From assembly GCF_028618695.1 (NCBI RefSeq), contig NZ_JAQIVI010000648.1, positions 1-9,094 of the forward strand: a stretch of DNA of 9,094 nucleotides, written 5' to 3'. This document shows, in pieces, positions 1 through 7,000 of this stretch (position 1 is its first letter; every line of letters begins with the position of its first letter). Made by a program: the position numbers and the translations under genes. Source of the DNA: Natrinema soli (GTDB lineage Archaea; Halobacteriota; Halobacteria; Halobacteriales; Natrialbaceae). The notes under the pieces are model-generated. The model searched no databases, was not told the DNA's origin, and worked only from the letters and a program-made list of their open reading frames with translations.

Positions 1-240
1 GCCGGCTTCGCCGGTCGCGAGTGGATCGCCACGCCGGACCACGACGCGCCGGTCGAAGCGCCGATGGCCTACGCGTGGAACCCGACGGTGCAGGGCGCGA
101 AGAGCGAGGATACCGCACTGGTCACCGACGAAGAAATCGAGACGCTAACGGCGACGGATCGCTGGCCGACGACGACCGTCTCCGCGGTCGATCGGGACGT
201 CGAACTCGAGCGGCCGGACGTGCTCGAACTCGAGGACTAA
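1..240 (+). CDS. M24-family metallopeptidase (Xaa-Pro aminopeptidase-like), C-terminal end only
   Basis: The reading frame is open from base 1 and ends at TAA 238-240, giving the last 79 residues of a protein that begins outside the window. The stretch around residues 24-38 (AYAWNPTVQGAKSEDT) resembles the C-terminal part of pita-bread-fold M24 peptidases, where a Glu in a 'SEDT'-like motif is the last metal ligand; here that would be E36. It is followed by a short strand (ALVT) and a 'LT..D.WPTTTV' ending, also usual for COG0006-type proteins. Such enzymes are cytoplasmic, metal-dependent and cleave N-terminal Xaa-Pro bonds, but the catalytic core is not visible here, so the exact activity is inference. 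The gene converges on the winged-helix gene with a 30-bp gap. Confidence is limited because only the tail is seen. Confidence 0.65.
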   Translation, partial: AGFAGREWIATPDHDAPVEAPMAYAWNPTVQGAKSEDTALVTDEEIETLTATDRWPTTTVSAVDRDVELERPDVLELED

Positions 241-270
241 CGACGAGGGAGGACGCAGACCCGTCGAACC

Positions 271-1005
271 CTATTCGTCGCTCGATCGTGCGTCGAAATC
301 GTCATTTTCGTCAGTTGTATCGCCCACGATGTCGTCGTCGGACTCGTCAGACTCGTCGGGGCTATCGGACCCGTCGGATTCGGTATCGACGGTGTCGATC
401 TGCATGTCGTCCTCGAACTCGATGACGTCGGCGTCGGGGTCAGTTTCGGGGTCTGTCTCCGTCCCGGAGCCGCCGTCGATCGTCGGCGCCGTGTCGTCGA
501 CGGTGATCTTCACCGGTTCGACTTCCTCCTCGAGTTCGGCTCGGGAGTCGCGATCGCCCTCGCGGTCGAGGACGCGATCGAGCGTGAAGATGGTGTTCAA
601 CTCCTGCTGGACCTGATCGACGACGCCCCCGACGAGTTCGCTGGGCTGGATCGCGGTGTACTCGTAGGGGTTGTTTCCGGCCCCCTCGCTGGCGCGCTTT
701 TCGCGGGTGACGCGGTCTTCCTCGTGGAGTTCCGCGAGCGCTTCGCGGACCGTGCTGGGATAGAGCCCAGTCCCCTTCGCGACCTCTTCGGAGGTACTTC
801 CGGGGTTCGCCAGCAGGTAGACGTATATCTTCGCGCGGGTTTCGGTGTCCAGGATCCACGAGAGCAGGTCGACGATGCGCTGGTCGAGCTCCTCGACGGC
901 CGGGCTCCGGCGGGTCTCGCTCTCGACGAACTCGTCCGGCCCCTCGAGCGATTCGTCTCCGTCGTCGGTATCGACCGGATGCTCGTCTGTGTCGTCGGAA
1001 CTCAT
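271..1005 (-). CDS. Winged helix-turn-helix transcriptional regulator with acidic C-terminal tail
   Basis: This 244-residue protein starts at ATG 1005. Residues 1-40 are acidic and probably disordered. Residues about 42-118 form a winged helix: a helix around LLSWILDTETRAKIYVYLL, then a helix-turn-helix at 71-99 (TSEEVAKGTG, LYPSTVREALAELHEE) and a wing ending in GAGNNPYEYTAI. This pattern is typical of haloarchaeal MarR/ArsR/TrmB-like regulators and predicts a cytoplasmic DNA-binding protein. Residues 121-150 could be a dimerisation helix. From about 155 to the end the chain is almost only D, E, S, T and G, with no recognisable ligand domain. The target is unknown; its upstream side faces the symporter gene (divergent, 365 bp apart), so control of that gene is possible but only inferred. 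No Shine-Dalgarno sequence precedes the ATG. Confidence 0.85.
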   Translation of the reverse strand: MSSDDTDEHPVDTDDGDESLEGPDEFVESETRRSPAVEELDQRIVDLLSWILDTETRAKIYVYLLANPGSTSEEVAKGTGLYPSTVREALAELHEEDRVTREKRASEGAGNNPYEYTAIQPSELVGGVVDQVQQELNTIFTLDRVLDREGDRDSRAELEEEVEPVKITVDDTAPTIDGGSGTETDPETDPDADVIEFEDDMQIDTVDTESDGSDSPDESDESDDDIVGDTTDENDDFDARSSDE

Positions 1006-1038
1006 GTGGGTTCTCGTACAGGACGAGGCCTCGAGCGG

Positions 1039-1049
1039 AGTTAAACCTT
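1039..1049 (-). promoter_or_regulatory. Possible TATA box for the winged-helix gene
   Basis: On the minus strand this reads AAGGTTTAACT, an isolated A/T-rich patch in GC-rich surroundings. Its centre lies about 39 nt upstream of the ATG at 1005, which would give a short leader of about 12 nt. The match to the archaeal TATA consensus is only moderate. Confidence 0.3.
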
Positions 1050-1289
1050 TGTGGGGCCGACTCGGCAGTGGTCAGAGACGGTTGAGGGGAGTCAAGCGTA
1101 GCGTTTTCAACGTATTCTCTCACGGCATTCGCCTTCGTCTGGAATCAGCGTCTCGGAACACGACCGAAGAGTTCGACCTCCCGATCGAGTCCGAGTCCGG
1201 ATGTAACTTGTTAACAGTATACGGCCGAAAATAAACGCAATGTAGCGTATTTCGCCGCGGATTTGTTTCTCTACGCGGTATGGGAGCGA

Positions 1290-1299
1290 CTATTTATTA
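1290..1299 (+). promoter_or_regulatory. Likely TATA box of the symporter gene
   Basis: CTATTTATTA is the best TATA-like element upstream of the symporter. Transcription would start near 1320, leaving a leader of about 50 nt before the ATG at 1371. A second A/T run at 1352-1361 lies too close to the ATG to serve as its TATA box. Confidence 0.4.
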
Positions 1300-1370
1300 C
1301 AATGCTGCGAATGAAACCGTTCTAATCCGGAAGTACTATTACCTAATTCCAAAATTTTATATTGAAGGAT

Positions 1371-2690
1371 ATGGCTGGATTATTTCGGTCGGCATGGCGA
1401 CGATATCGATCGGTTCCGATCGTTTATCGAATCGGAGCAGCGTTCGTTCTCGGTGCCCTCGTTGGACTGATAGCCGGTCAGCCGGCAACGTCACTGCAGC
1501 CGCTCGGGGATCTGTTCGTTCGATTACTCGAGATGATCATCGTTCCCATCATTATCTTCACGCTGTTGATGGCGTCACGAGAACTCTCTCCGAAGAATTT
1601 GGGGAGGATCGGCGGCCAGGTCGTACTCCTGTATATCGCCACGACGGTCGTTGCCATCGCGATGGGACTGGGTGTGAGCAATCTCATCGATCCCGGCACG
1701 GGGATGACGGTAGAGGAGACGGACGTTCAGACCGAACAGACGCCGTCGCTCGTGGACCAAGTGTTCAGTATCGTTCCCGAGAACCCGTTCGCTGCGATGG
1801 CCGAAGGAAACATCCTCGCGATCATCTTCTTCACGCTCATCTTCGGCCTCGGAATGACGATGGTGCGAGCGGAAGTCGAACCGGATTCAGCGGTCCGGAA
1901 CGGCATCGATACCATCTTCGACGTCGTCGACGCCGGCGCGGAGGTCATGTTCAAAATCGTCTGGGGGATTATGGAGTTCGGCGTCATCGGTGTGTTCGCG
2001 CTGATGGCGGCGTTGTTCGGGGAAGTCGGCGTTCAAGCAATTCGTGCGTACTTCACGCTCTCCCTGACTCTCGTGATCGCTATCGGCCTCCAGATCACCC
2101 TCGTCTATCTTCTCCTGCTCATCCGAGGGGCCGTCGGTGCGTCACCGCTGGACTTCCTCCGTGGTATCAAGGAGGCACTCATCACAGCGCTCAGTATTCG
2201 GTCGTCCACCGCAACGCTTCCCGTCTCGATGTCGGATGCCGACGAGAACCTCCGCGTCGAAGAGCGCGTGTACGGCTTCTCACTTCCGCTGGGAGCGACG
2301 ATCAATATGGACGGGACGTCGATGTACCTCGGCATCGTCGCGGTCTTCGCCGCGAACATGGTCGGTGTCTCCCTGACGCTGGTCGAACAGTTCGCCATCC
2401 TGCTCACTGCACTCCTCGCGAGCATCGGTACCGCGGGCGTTCCCAGTGCAAGCCTCGTGATGATGACTGCGGTGTTGACGCAGGTCGGACTCCCGCTCGA
2501 GGTCATCGGGATGATCGCGGGTATCGATCCACTGCTCGACCGCCTGCGGACGATGAACAACATTGCAGGCGACCTCGCAGTGACCACGGCCGTCGCGAAG
2601 TGGAACGACGCGATCGATCTCACGAACGGCGTCTGGGCCGACACACCGGCCGAGTTCGGTGAAGAACCCATGAGCGCGACGGACGACTGA
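1371..2690 (+). CDS. Dicarboxylate/amino acid:cation symporter (DAACS family, GltPh-like)
   Basis: The protein has 439 residues if it starts at ATG 1371; a TTG at 1362 in the same frame would add three residues and is less likely. It is a multi-spanning membrane protein of the glutamate transporter family, driving uptake of acidic amino acids or C4-dicarboxylates with Na+ or H+. Family signatures are in the expected order: the serine-rich re-entrant loop HP1 (SSTATLPVS, about 278-286), NMDGT in TM7 (312-316), HP2 (GTAGVPSASL, from about 353), and TM8 with D386, D390, R393, N397 and D401. These five match GltPh D390, D394, R397, N401 and D405. The Arg favours a substrate with a side-chain carboxylate, such as aspartate, glutamate or a dicarboxylate. 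The tail after about 415 is hydrophilic and acidic. No usable Shine-Dalgarno sequence is visible (AAGGA sits directly against the ATG). The choice between amino acid and dicarboxylate cannot be made from sequence alone. Confidence 0.92.
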   Translation: MAGLFRSAWRRYRSVPIVYRIGAAFVLGALVGLIAGQPATSLQPLGDLFVRLLEMIIVPIIIFTLLMASRELSPKNLGRIGGQVVLLYIATTVVAIAMGLGVSNLIDPGTGMTVEETDVQTEQTPSLVDQVFSIVPENPFAAMAEGNILAIIFFTLIFGLGMTMVRAEVEPDSAVRNGIDTIFDVVDAGAEVMFKIVWGIMEFGVIGVFALMAALFGEVGVQAIRAYFTLSLTLVIAIGLQITLVYLLLLIRGAVGASPLDFLRGIKEALITALSIRSSTATLPVSMSDADENLRVEERVYGFSLPLGATINMDGTSMYLGIVAVFAANMVGVSLTLVEQFAILLTALLASIGTAGVPSASLVMMTAVLTQVGLPLEVIGMIAGIDPLLDRLRTMNNIAGDLAVTTAVAKWNDAIDLTNGVWADTPAEFGEEPMSATDD

Positions 2691-2711
2691 ACGAGCCCGC
2701 GACGGACGACT
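2675..2711 (+). repeat. 14-bp direct repeat across the symporter stop codon
   Basis: CGCGACGGACGACT occurs at 2675-2688 and again at 2698-2711. The first copy covers the last codons and the first base of the TGA stop, the second lies in the 3' untranslated region. GAGC precedes both copies with a 2-nt difference in spacing, so this looks like a small tandem duplication. Confidence 0.7.
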
Positions 2712-2736
2712 CTCCGTGGTATCTGAAGCGAAACGA

Positions 2737-2746
2737 ACCGATCGGT
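2737..2746. repeat. Perfect 10-bp palindrome
   Basis: ACCGATCGGT is fully self-complementary and lies between the two convergent genes, just before the larger inverted repeat. Its function is unknown; a contribution to transcript ends is possible. Confidence 0.4.
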
Positions 2747-2749
2747 GAT

Positions 2750-2780
2750 CGTATAGCGAACTCATAATCGGTGCTATACG
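2750..2780. terminator. Inverted repeat between convergent genes, possible bidirectional terminator
   Basis: CGTATAGC (2750-2757) and GCTATACG (2773-2780) are perfect 8-bp complements separated by 15 nt. The element lies 60 bp after the symporter stop (+) and about 42 bp after the ligase stop (-), where transcripts from both sides should end. There is no T-run behind it, and archaeal termination usually depends on T-tracts more than on hairpins, so terminator function is tentative. A second hairpin, CGCGG-TAT-CCGCG at 2779-2791, shares its right edge. Confidence 0.4.
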
Positions 2781-2822
2781 CGGTATCCGCGGCCGCTCAG
2801 CCCTCGAGCGACCGCCACGAAC

Positions 2823-3905
2823 CTACTGCGTCTGCAAGATGAGCGACTCACACAGCGCGTCGGGTCCCTCCTCCTCGAGCAGCCGGCGTTGCCGATCTGC
2901 GCCGCTTTCCCGTTCGTACACGTCTCTGATGCCGTCGATACCGAGGCGTTCGCACTCGCGGTCGACGAGTTCTCCCAGATCGACGGTTCCATCGAGGTCG
3001 CGGTCGATGAACGATGCGTCCTGTCCGTGGCGGATCGCCCGCCACTTGTTCTCGTCGAGCAGCTCCCGGCGGTGCCGGTGACCGCTCGCGCCGTCCTCGT
3101 ACTCCTCCGCGAGGGTCTCGACGAGCGCGTGGGCGTACTCGACGAACGCCAGCACGATGTCGGGATCCGCCTGTCCGTCAGGGGTGCGTAGTTCGACCGT
3201 CCCGTGGGCGGTGTGGGGCCGAACGTCGTACCAGAGTTCGCCGCGGTCGTTGATCGACTCGGTCTCGAGCATCAGCCGCTCGAACCGGTCGAACGCCTCG
3301 AAGTCCTCGAAGTGGGTCGGCATACCGGTATTGGGCAGCGCCTCGAAGATCTTCGCTCGGGCCGACTGGAGCCCGGTATCGAACCCGTTCCAGTAGGGTG
3401 AATTCGCAGAGAGCGCGAGCATGATCGGCACGTACCACCGCAGTTCGTTGGCGATCCAGACCGCTTTGTCAGCGTCGTCGACGCCGACGTGGACGTGGAC
3501 GCCCGCTGTCGTGTTTCGGTGTTGTGGATACTGGATTCGGTCGAGTTGCGAGCGATAGCGGGATTTCTCCGCGTGCTCGAGTTCCTGCCACTTCGCGAGC
3601 GGGTGGAGACCGGCAGCCGCGATGCGATAGCCGTAGTTCTCGGCGTGTTCGACCAGCGCCCGCCGGATTTCGAGTAGCGAGTCGCGGGCATCACCGGGGT
3701 CCGCTATCAGCGGCGTCTGGGTCTCGATGACGAATTTGAACAGTTCGTGATCGAGTCGGCCCTCGAGGATTTCGGGCGGGTCGTGTTCGTAGACGAGTTC
3801 GTCGGTCCCGCTGGTCGGGCGGCCGTCGGCGTCGACGACGAAACACTCCTCTTCGATCCCCAGCGTGCCCATGCGCGTAAACGATTCTCGCGACCCGCGT
3901 TCCAT
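2823..3905 (-). CDS. gshA: Glutamate-cysteine ligase, GCS2 family
   Basis: This 360-residue protein belongs to the carboxylate-amine ligase (GCS2/YbdK) family. The reaction expected for haloarchaeal members is ATP-dependent joining of glutamate to cysteine, giving gamma-glutamylcysteine, the main low-molecular-weight thiol of these organisms; it acts in the cytoplasm. Visible motifs are TLGIEEE (14-20), FVIETQTP (58-65), GVHVHVG (135-141), [10 protein letters not shown] (165-174), a [19 protein letters not shown] block (225-243) and [10 protein letters not shown] (285-294). Length and order fit the family. I chose ATG 3905 because MERGS followed by the TLGIEEE strand is the normal family start, and because a TATA box lies 27 nt upstream, as in leaderless genes. 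The frame stays open further upstream, but that would run into the synthetase gene. Other GCS2 members have different or unknown substrates, so cysteine specificity is inferred. Confidence 0.88.
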   Translation of the reverse strand: MERGSRESFTRMGTLGIEEECFVVDADGRPTSGTDELVYEHDPPEILEGRLDHELFKFVIETQTPLIADPGDARDSLLEIRRALVEHAENYGYRIAAAGLHPLAKWQELEHAEKSRYRSQLDRIQYPQHRNTTAGVHVHVGVDDADKAVWIANELRWYVPIMLALSANSPYWNGFDTGLQSARAKIFEALPNTGMPTHFEDFEAFDRFERLMLETESINDRGELWYDVRPHTAHGTVELRTPDGQADPDIVLAFVEYAHALVETLAEEYEDGASGHRHRRELLDENKWRAIRHGQDASFIDRDLDGTVDLGELVDRECERLGIDGIRDVYERESGADRQRRLLEEEGPDALCESLILQTQ

Positions 3906-3927
3906 CGTGTCGTGCTTTCGTCGCCGA

Positions 3928-3936
3928 TAATAAATA
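3928..3936 (-). promoter_or_regulatory. TATA box of the glutamate-cysteine ligase gene (leaderless)
   Basis: On the minus strand this reads TATTTATTA, in a GC-rich setting. Its centre is 27 nt from the A of the start codon at 3905, so transcription should begin at or next to the ATG. No Shine-Dalgarno sequence is present. It shows that the gene is not simply read through from the synthetase, which ends at 3994. Confidence 0.65.
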
Positions 3937-3993
3937 CGATTTGGAGTCGGTGCGTCCGACCGGCTCCTCGAGCCGAGGGTTCTCGCGCGAGGA

Positions 3994-5586
3994 TCAGGAC
4001 GCGACGGTTTCGGCCTCCGGCTCGAGGCCCGCTTCGTCCTCGCGAAGCTTGAACTTCTGAATCTTGCCGCTGGGATTCTTTGGCAGTTCGTCGACGAAGT
4101 AGTACGTCCGCGGCCGCTTGAAGTCGGCGAGCCGATCGCTCTCGAGAATGAACTCGTCGAGGGCGGCCGCGTCGACGCCCTCACCGACGACGTAGGCGGC
4201 GACCGTCTCACCCCACTCGTCGTCGGGTTCGCCGACGACGGCCGCCTCTTCGACGGCGTCGTGGGCGAACAGCACGTCCTCGACCTCGGCGGGATAGACG
4301 TTCTCGCCGCCGGAGACGATCATGTCGTCCTTCCGGTCGACGACGTAGAGGTAGCCGTCGTCGTCGCGGTACCCGAGATCGCCGGTGTAGTACCACGTCG
4401 TCCCGTCGGCCTCGCGCAGCGACTGCGCGGTCGCCTCGGGGCGGTTCCAGTACTCCCGCATCGTACACGGGCTGGCGATCAGAATCTCGCCGATCTCGCC
4501 CTCGTCGACCACCTGATCCGGATCCGCGTCGGGTTCGACGATGCGCAGTTCGTGATTGAGCCCGGGCAGCCCGGCCGAGCCCTGCTTCGGGATCTGATCG
4601 GCCGCCGACTGGAAGATTCCGGCTGGCCCGATCTCGGTCATCCCGTAGGCCTGGACGTAGTCCTCGCAGAGGTGTTCCATGCAGTTCTCGAGCACCTGTT
4701 CGGGCATCGGGGCCGCGCCGTACAGTCCGAGCCGGAGCGACGAGAGATCGACGTCCATCTCGGCGGCGGTCATCGAGAGCGCGTTCCAGGCGGTCGGTGC
4801 CGCGAAGAGGAGCGTCACGTCATGGTCTTCGATCGCCTCGAGCACCGCCTGCGGTTCGAACTCGTGATGGATGACGTTCGCCGCGCCGCGGTGGACCCGC
4901 GCGAACAGGTTACAGTGGAGTTCGGCGCAGTGATACAGCGGCATCATCGACAGACCCACGTCGTCGCGGGTGAGGTTCATCTCCGCGATACAGAGCAGGT
5001 CGTGCTCGACCATGCTCCGGTGCTCGTGGACGACCCCCTTCGGCCGACCCGTCGTTCCCGACGTGTAGATGAAGGCGTAAACGTCGTCCTCGTCGACGCG
5101 GACGTCGGGCCGGTCGGTCGAGCCCGACTCGAGCACGTCGTAGAACCCGCTCGCGTACGCCGGCACGTCGTTCCGGTCGTCGTCGATGAACACGTACTCG
5201 GCGACGGACTCGAGGCTCGGTCGAGCCCCCTCGACGGCCTCCCGCGTTTCGGACTCGAAGAGGATCATCTTCGCCTCGGCGTCGTTGACGATGTACTCGA
5301 TCTCACCCGCCGGGAGGCGGAAGTTCAACGGGGTGAAGACGGCACCGATCTTCGCGCACGCGTAGACGGTGAGCGCCATCTCCGAGCCGTTGTACAGCAC
5401 CGTCGCGACTCGGTCTCCCGTCTCGATTCCGGCCTCGAGCAAGGCGTTGGCCAGCCGATTTACCCGCTCGTCGAACGCCGCGTAGGTCCAGTGCTGGTCC
5501 TTCCGCGGATAGACGATCGCGTCGCGCTCGGGGTAGCGATCGGCCGTTTGCTCGAGGGTGTCGCCTATCGTGGGATGGTCAGACAT
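3994..5586 (-). CDS. AMP-binding acyl-CoA synthetase (fatty acid--CoA ligase-like)
   Basis: This 530-residue enzyme belongs to the ANL (adenylate-forming) superfamily and should activate a carboxylic acid with ATP and then load it on coenzyme A, in the cytoplasm. The P-loop [11 protein letters not shown] is at 174-184, YGMTE at 314-318, the TGD aspartate at D403, the hinge and loop VVDRKDD with GGEN at 415-429, and the catalytic lysine in NPSGK at K508. The last 100 residues form the mobile C-terminal lid ([22 protein letters not shown]). Length suits medium- or long-chain acyl-CoA ligases; the true substrate cannot be read from sequence. ATG 5586 (MSDHPTIGD) was chosen because the family start lies here and a TATA box is 30 nt upstream; 40 further upstream codons look non-coding. 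It sits downstream of a same-strand MFS transporter, so uptake and activation of a common acid is possible. Confidence 0.9.
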   Translation of the reverse strand: MSDHPTIGDTLEQTADRYPERDAIVYPRKDQHWTYAAFDERVNRLANALLEAGIETGDRVATVLYNGSEMALTVYACAKIGAVFTPLNFRLPAGEIEYIVNDAEAKMILFESETREAVEGARPSLESVAEYVFIDDDRNDVPAYASGFYDVLESGSTDRPDVRVDEDDVYAFIYTSGTTGRPKGVVHEHRSMVEHDLLCIAEMNLTRDDVGLSMMPLYHCAELHCNLFARVHRGAANVIHHEFEPQAVLEAIEDHDVTLLFAAPTAWNALSMTAAEMDVDLSSLRLGLYGAAPMPEQVLENCMEHLCEDYVQAYGMTEIGPAGIFQSAADQIPKQGSAGLPGLNHELRIVEPDADPDQVVDEGEIGEILIASPCTMREYWNRPEATAQSLREADGTTWYYTGDLGYRDDDGYLYVVDRKDDMIVSGGENVYPAEVEDVLFAHDAVEEAAVVGEPDDEWGETVAAYVVGEGVDAAALDEFILESDRLADFKRPRTYYFVDELPKNPSGKIQKFKLREDEAGLEPEAETVAS

Positions 5587-5611
5587 ACCACGACTGCGTA
5601 CCACGGATATC

Positions 5612-5620
5612 CTTATATTC
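5612..5620 (-). promoter_or_regulatory. TATA box of the acyl-CoA synthetase gene
   Basis: The minus strand reads GAATATAAG within an A/T-rich patch. Its centre is 30 nt before the ATG at 5586, placing the transcript start within a few bases of the start codon, and no Shine-Dalgarno sequence is seen. Confidence 0.6.
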
Positions 5621-5692
5621 TTTAGTGAGGATCGTACCGGGTAGTGCCGAATCGGCGCCGAAATCGACTGATTCACGTCTGATTTGTCGGTA

Positions 5693-5717
5693 CTCGCTCG
5701 ATACACGGTCGAGTGAG
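5693..5717. terminator. Strong inverted repeat downstream of the MFS gene
   Basis: CTCGCTCGA (5693-5701) pairs with TCGAGTGAG (5709-5717) around a 7-nt loop. It is nine pairs with one G-U in plus-strand RNA, and one A-C mismatch in minus-strand RNA. It lies about 70 bp after the MFS stop and about 107 bp before the synthetase start. There is no T-tract, so a role in ending the MFS transcript is only a guess. Confidence 0.35.
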
Positions 5718-5744
5718 CGGAAGCCGAAACGGCTCGCGCTTCCG
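5718..5744. repeat. Nested inverted repeats with alternative pairings
   Basis: CGGAAGC (5718-5724) can pair with GCTTCCG (5738-5744), seven pairs with a 13-nt loop. Inside it AGCCG (5722-5726) can pair with CGGCT (5730-5734) around AAA, and the two share bases, so only one can form at a time. It adjoins the previous hairpin in the untranslated region after the MFS gene. Confidence 0.4.
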
Positions 5745-5785
5745 ATCCGGACTCCGATCAAGACGGGGACGAACGGCCGGGGTTC

Positions 5786-7000
5786 CTAGAGCCGAGTGAT
5801 CGAGAGCACCAATCCGACGGTCCCGACCGAAGCCAGGAGCAGGAACCCGTGGTCGAACGAGCCGTAATCGGCGAGCGTGCCGATGAGCAGGGGCGACGTC
5901 GCACCGACGACCATCCAGCCCGCCTTCAACGTTCCCAGCCCCGTTCCCTGCATATCGTCGGGGAGCGAGTCCGCGATATACGTCTGCGTGACCACGCCGC
6001 ACCCGTTCCAGCTACTGATGAGAACCGTGACCGCGACGAGCGGGACGAGACCGGTAACGAAGGGCAGCAACCACAGCCCGGCGACGCAGCCGCCGAAATA
6101 CAGGACGAGCGTCGGACGCGCGCCGAAACGGTCGAGCATGGTTCCCGAGAAGGGCTGTATAACCGCACCGACGGCGAAGAACAACCCGAACAGCGTCGCT
6201 GCTATCGCCGGAGAAATTCCCTTCGCCACCGTGAGATACGTCGGATAGAAGGAGGAAAACCCCTGTATCACGAACGAGGCGGTGACCTGAATCGTGACGA
6301 CGATCGGGATGGATTCGCGAGTGATCCCACTTCTGATCCGCGCGAGCGTGTCGCTCGAGAGTTCGTCGACCGCGCTTTCCCCGCTCGACGTGCGGTTCGG
6401 AACGGCCATCCAGAGTCCGACGGCGACGCCGAGAAAGAGTGGACTGAACGCGCCGATTCCGTACTGCCACGTCGCGTACGAAGCGATACCGGCCGCCGCG
6501 ACGGGAAAGACCGTGTTGCCGATATTCCCCGCAGCCATCGTCAGCCCGATGGCCGAGCCGGCCCGATCCGGATAGATGTCCGTGAAGATGGTGAACCGAG
6601 TCGGTCCGTAGAGTGCGGTCGCGAGGCCGAACACGATCGTTCCCGCGAACAGCATCCAGACGTTTATCGCCGTGGCGACGACGAGAACGGTTCCGGCCGA
6701 AATGAGGGTGCTGAGGACGACCACGTTGCCCTCGCCGATTCGGTCGCCGAGGAACCCGCCGGGTACGTGACCGACGGCGTACGACCCCCAGAGCAGCGTC
6801 AACAGCAGTCCGGTCGTGGTCAGGCCGATCCCGAAGTCGTCCTGAAAGTAGGGGACGAGCGCGGGATAGACGAACCGCACGCCGATAGAGAGCGCCCACC
6901 CGGCACCCACGGCGAGGAGAATCCAGCCGCGCCCGCCGGCCCACAGGTCACCCGTCGTCTCCTTCGCGTACCGTCTGATCGTCCGTATCGGATGCGCCAC
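5786..7000 (-). CDS. Major facilitator superfamily (MFS) transporter
   Basis: This is a 404-residue hydrophobic protein with about 12 predicted membrane helices in two halves, joined by a hydrophilic loop around residues 201-230 (NRTSSGESAVDELSSDT). The MFS motif A is visible in the first half as GGFLGDRIGE (81-90), and a weaker copy, SGTMLDRFGAR (285-295), is in the second. It should act as a cytoplasmic-membrane secondary transporter; the substrate is unknown. The start is GTG 7000 (MAHPIRTIRR); no other start codon lies between it and the first helix at about 26. No Shine-Dalgarno sequence precedes it, and a weak GAGTATTGC box 26 nt upstream (7022-7030, minus strand) might allow leaderless expression. 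If the 97-residue frame upstream is real, its end overlaps this gene by 53 nt. The acyl-CoA synthetase lies downstream on the same strand. Confidence 0.88.
   Translation of the reverse strand: MAHPIRTIRRYAKETTGDLWAGGRGWILLAVGAGWALSIGVRFVYPALVPYFQDDFGIGLTTTGLLLTLLWGSYAVGHVPGGFLGDRIGEGNVVVLSTLISAGTVLVVATAINVWMLFAGTIVFGLATALYGPTRFTIFTDIYPDRAGSAIGLTMAAGNIGNTVFPVAAAGIASYATWQYGIGAFSPLFLGVAVGLWMAVPNRTSSGESAVDELSSDTLARIRSGITRESIPIVVTIQVTASFVIQGFSSFYPTYLTVAKGISPAIAATLFGLFFAVGAVIQPFSGTMLDRFGARPTLVLYFGGCVAGLWLLPFVTGLVPLVAVTVLISSWNGCGVVTQTYIADSLPDDMQGTGLGTLKAGWMVVGATSPLLIGTLADYGSFDHGFLLLASVGTVGLVLSITRL

Larger units (their letters stand above)
1006..1370. other. AT-rich divergent intergenic region
   Basis: This 365-bp gap separates the winged-helix gene (-) from the symporter gene (+). 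I see no convincing protein in it. The part from 1201 to 1370 has about 38% G+C by hand count (65 of 170), far below the flanking genes. It contains the palindrome TGTTAACA (1208-1215), a 5-bp inverted repeat CCGCG/CGCGG (1255-1259 and 1274-1278) and several A/T-rich boxes. The inverted repeat lies just upstream of the likely symporter TATA box, where a regulator could bind; that role is inference. Confidence 0.6.

Noticed and set aside
1352..1361. TATA-like run just before the symporter ATG
   Set aside because: It would start transcription after the ATG, and no in-frame start codon follows at a suitable place.
1280..2662. Long open frame on the plus strand over the symporter
   Set aside because: It is a shadow in another frame; the product is arginine/histidine-rich low-complexity sequence, while the symporter frame has full family motifs.
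3906..4211. Longer N-terminus for the glutamate-cysteine ligase
   Set aside because: It would add 102 arginine/serine-rich residues, overlap the synthetase gene, and ignore the TATA box 27 nt before ATG 3905.
4261..5625. Long open frame on the plus strand opposite the acyl-CoA synthetase
   Set aside because: It arises from the absence of stop codons in GC-rich antisense DNA; the minus frame carries all ANL motifs.
5587..5706. Longer N-terminus for the acyl-CoA synthetase
   Set aside because: The 40 extra codons cover the TATA box and do not resemble the family start.
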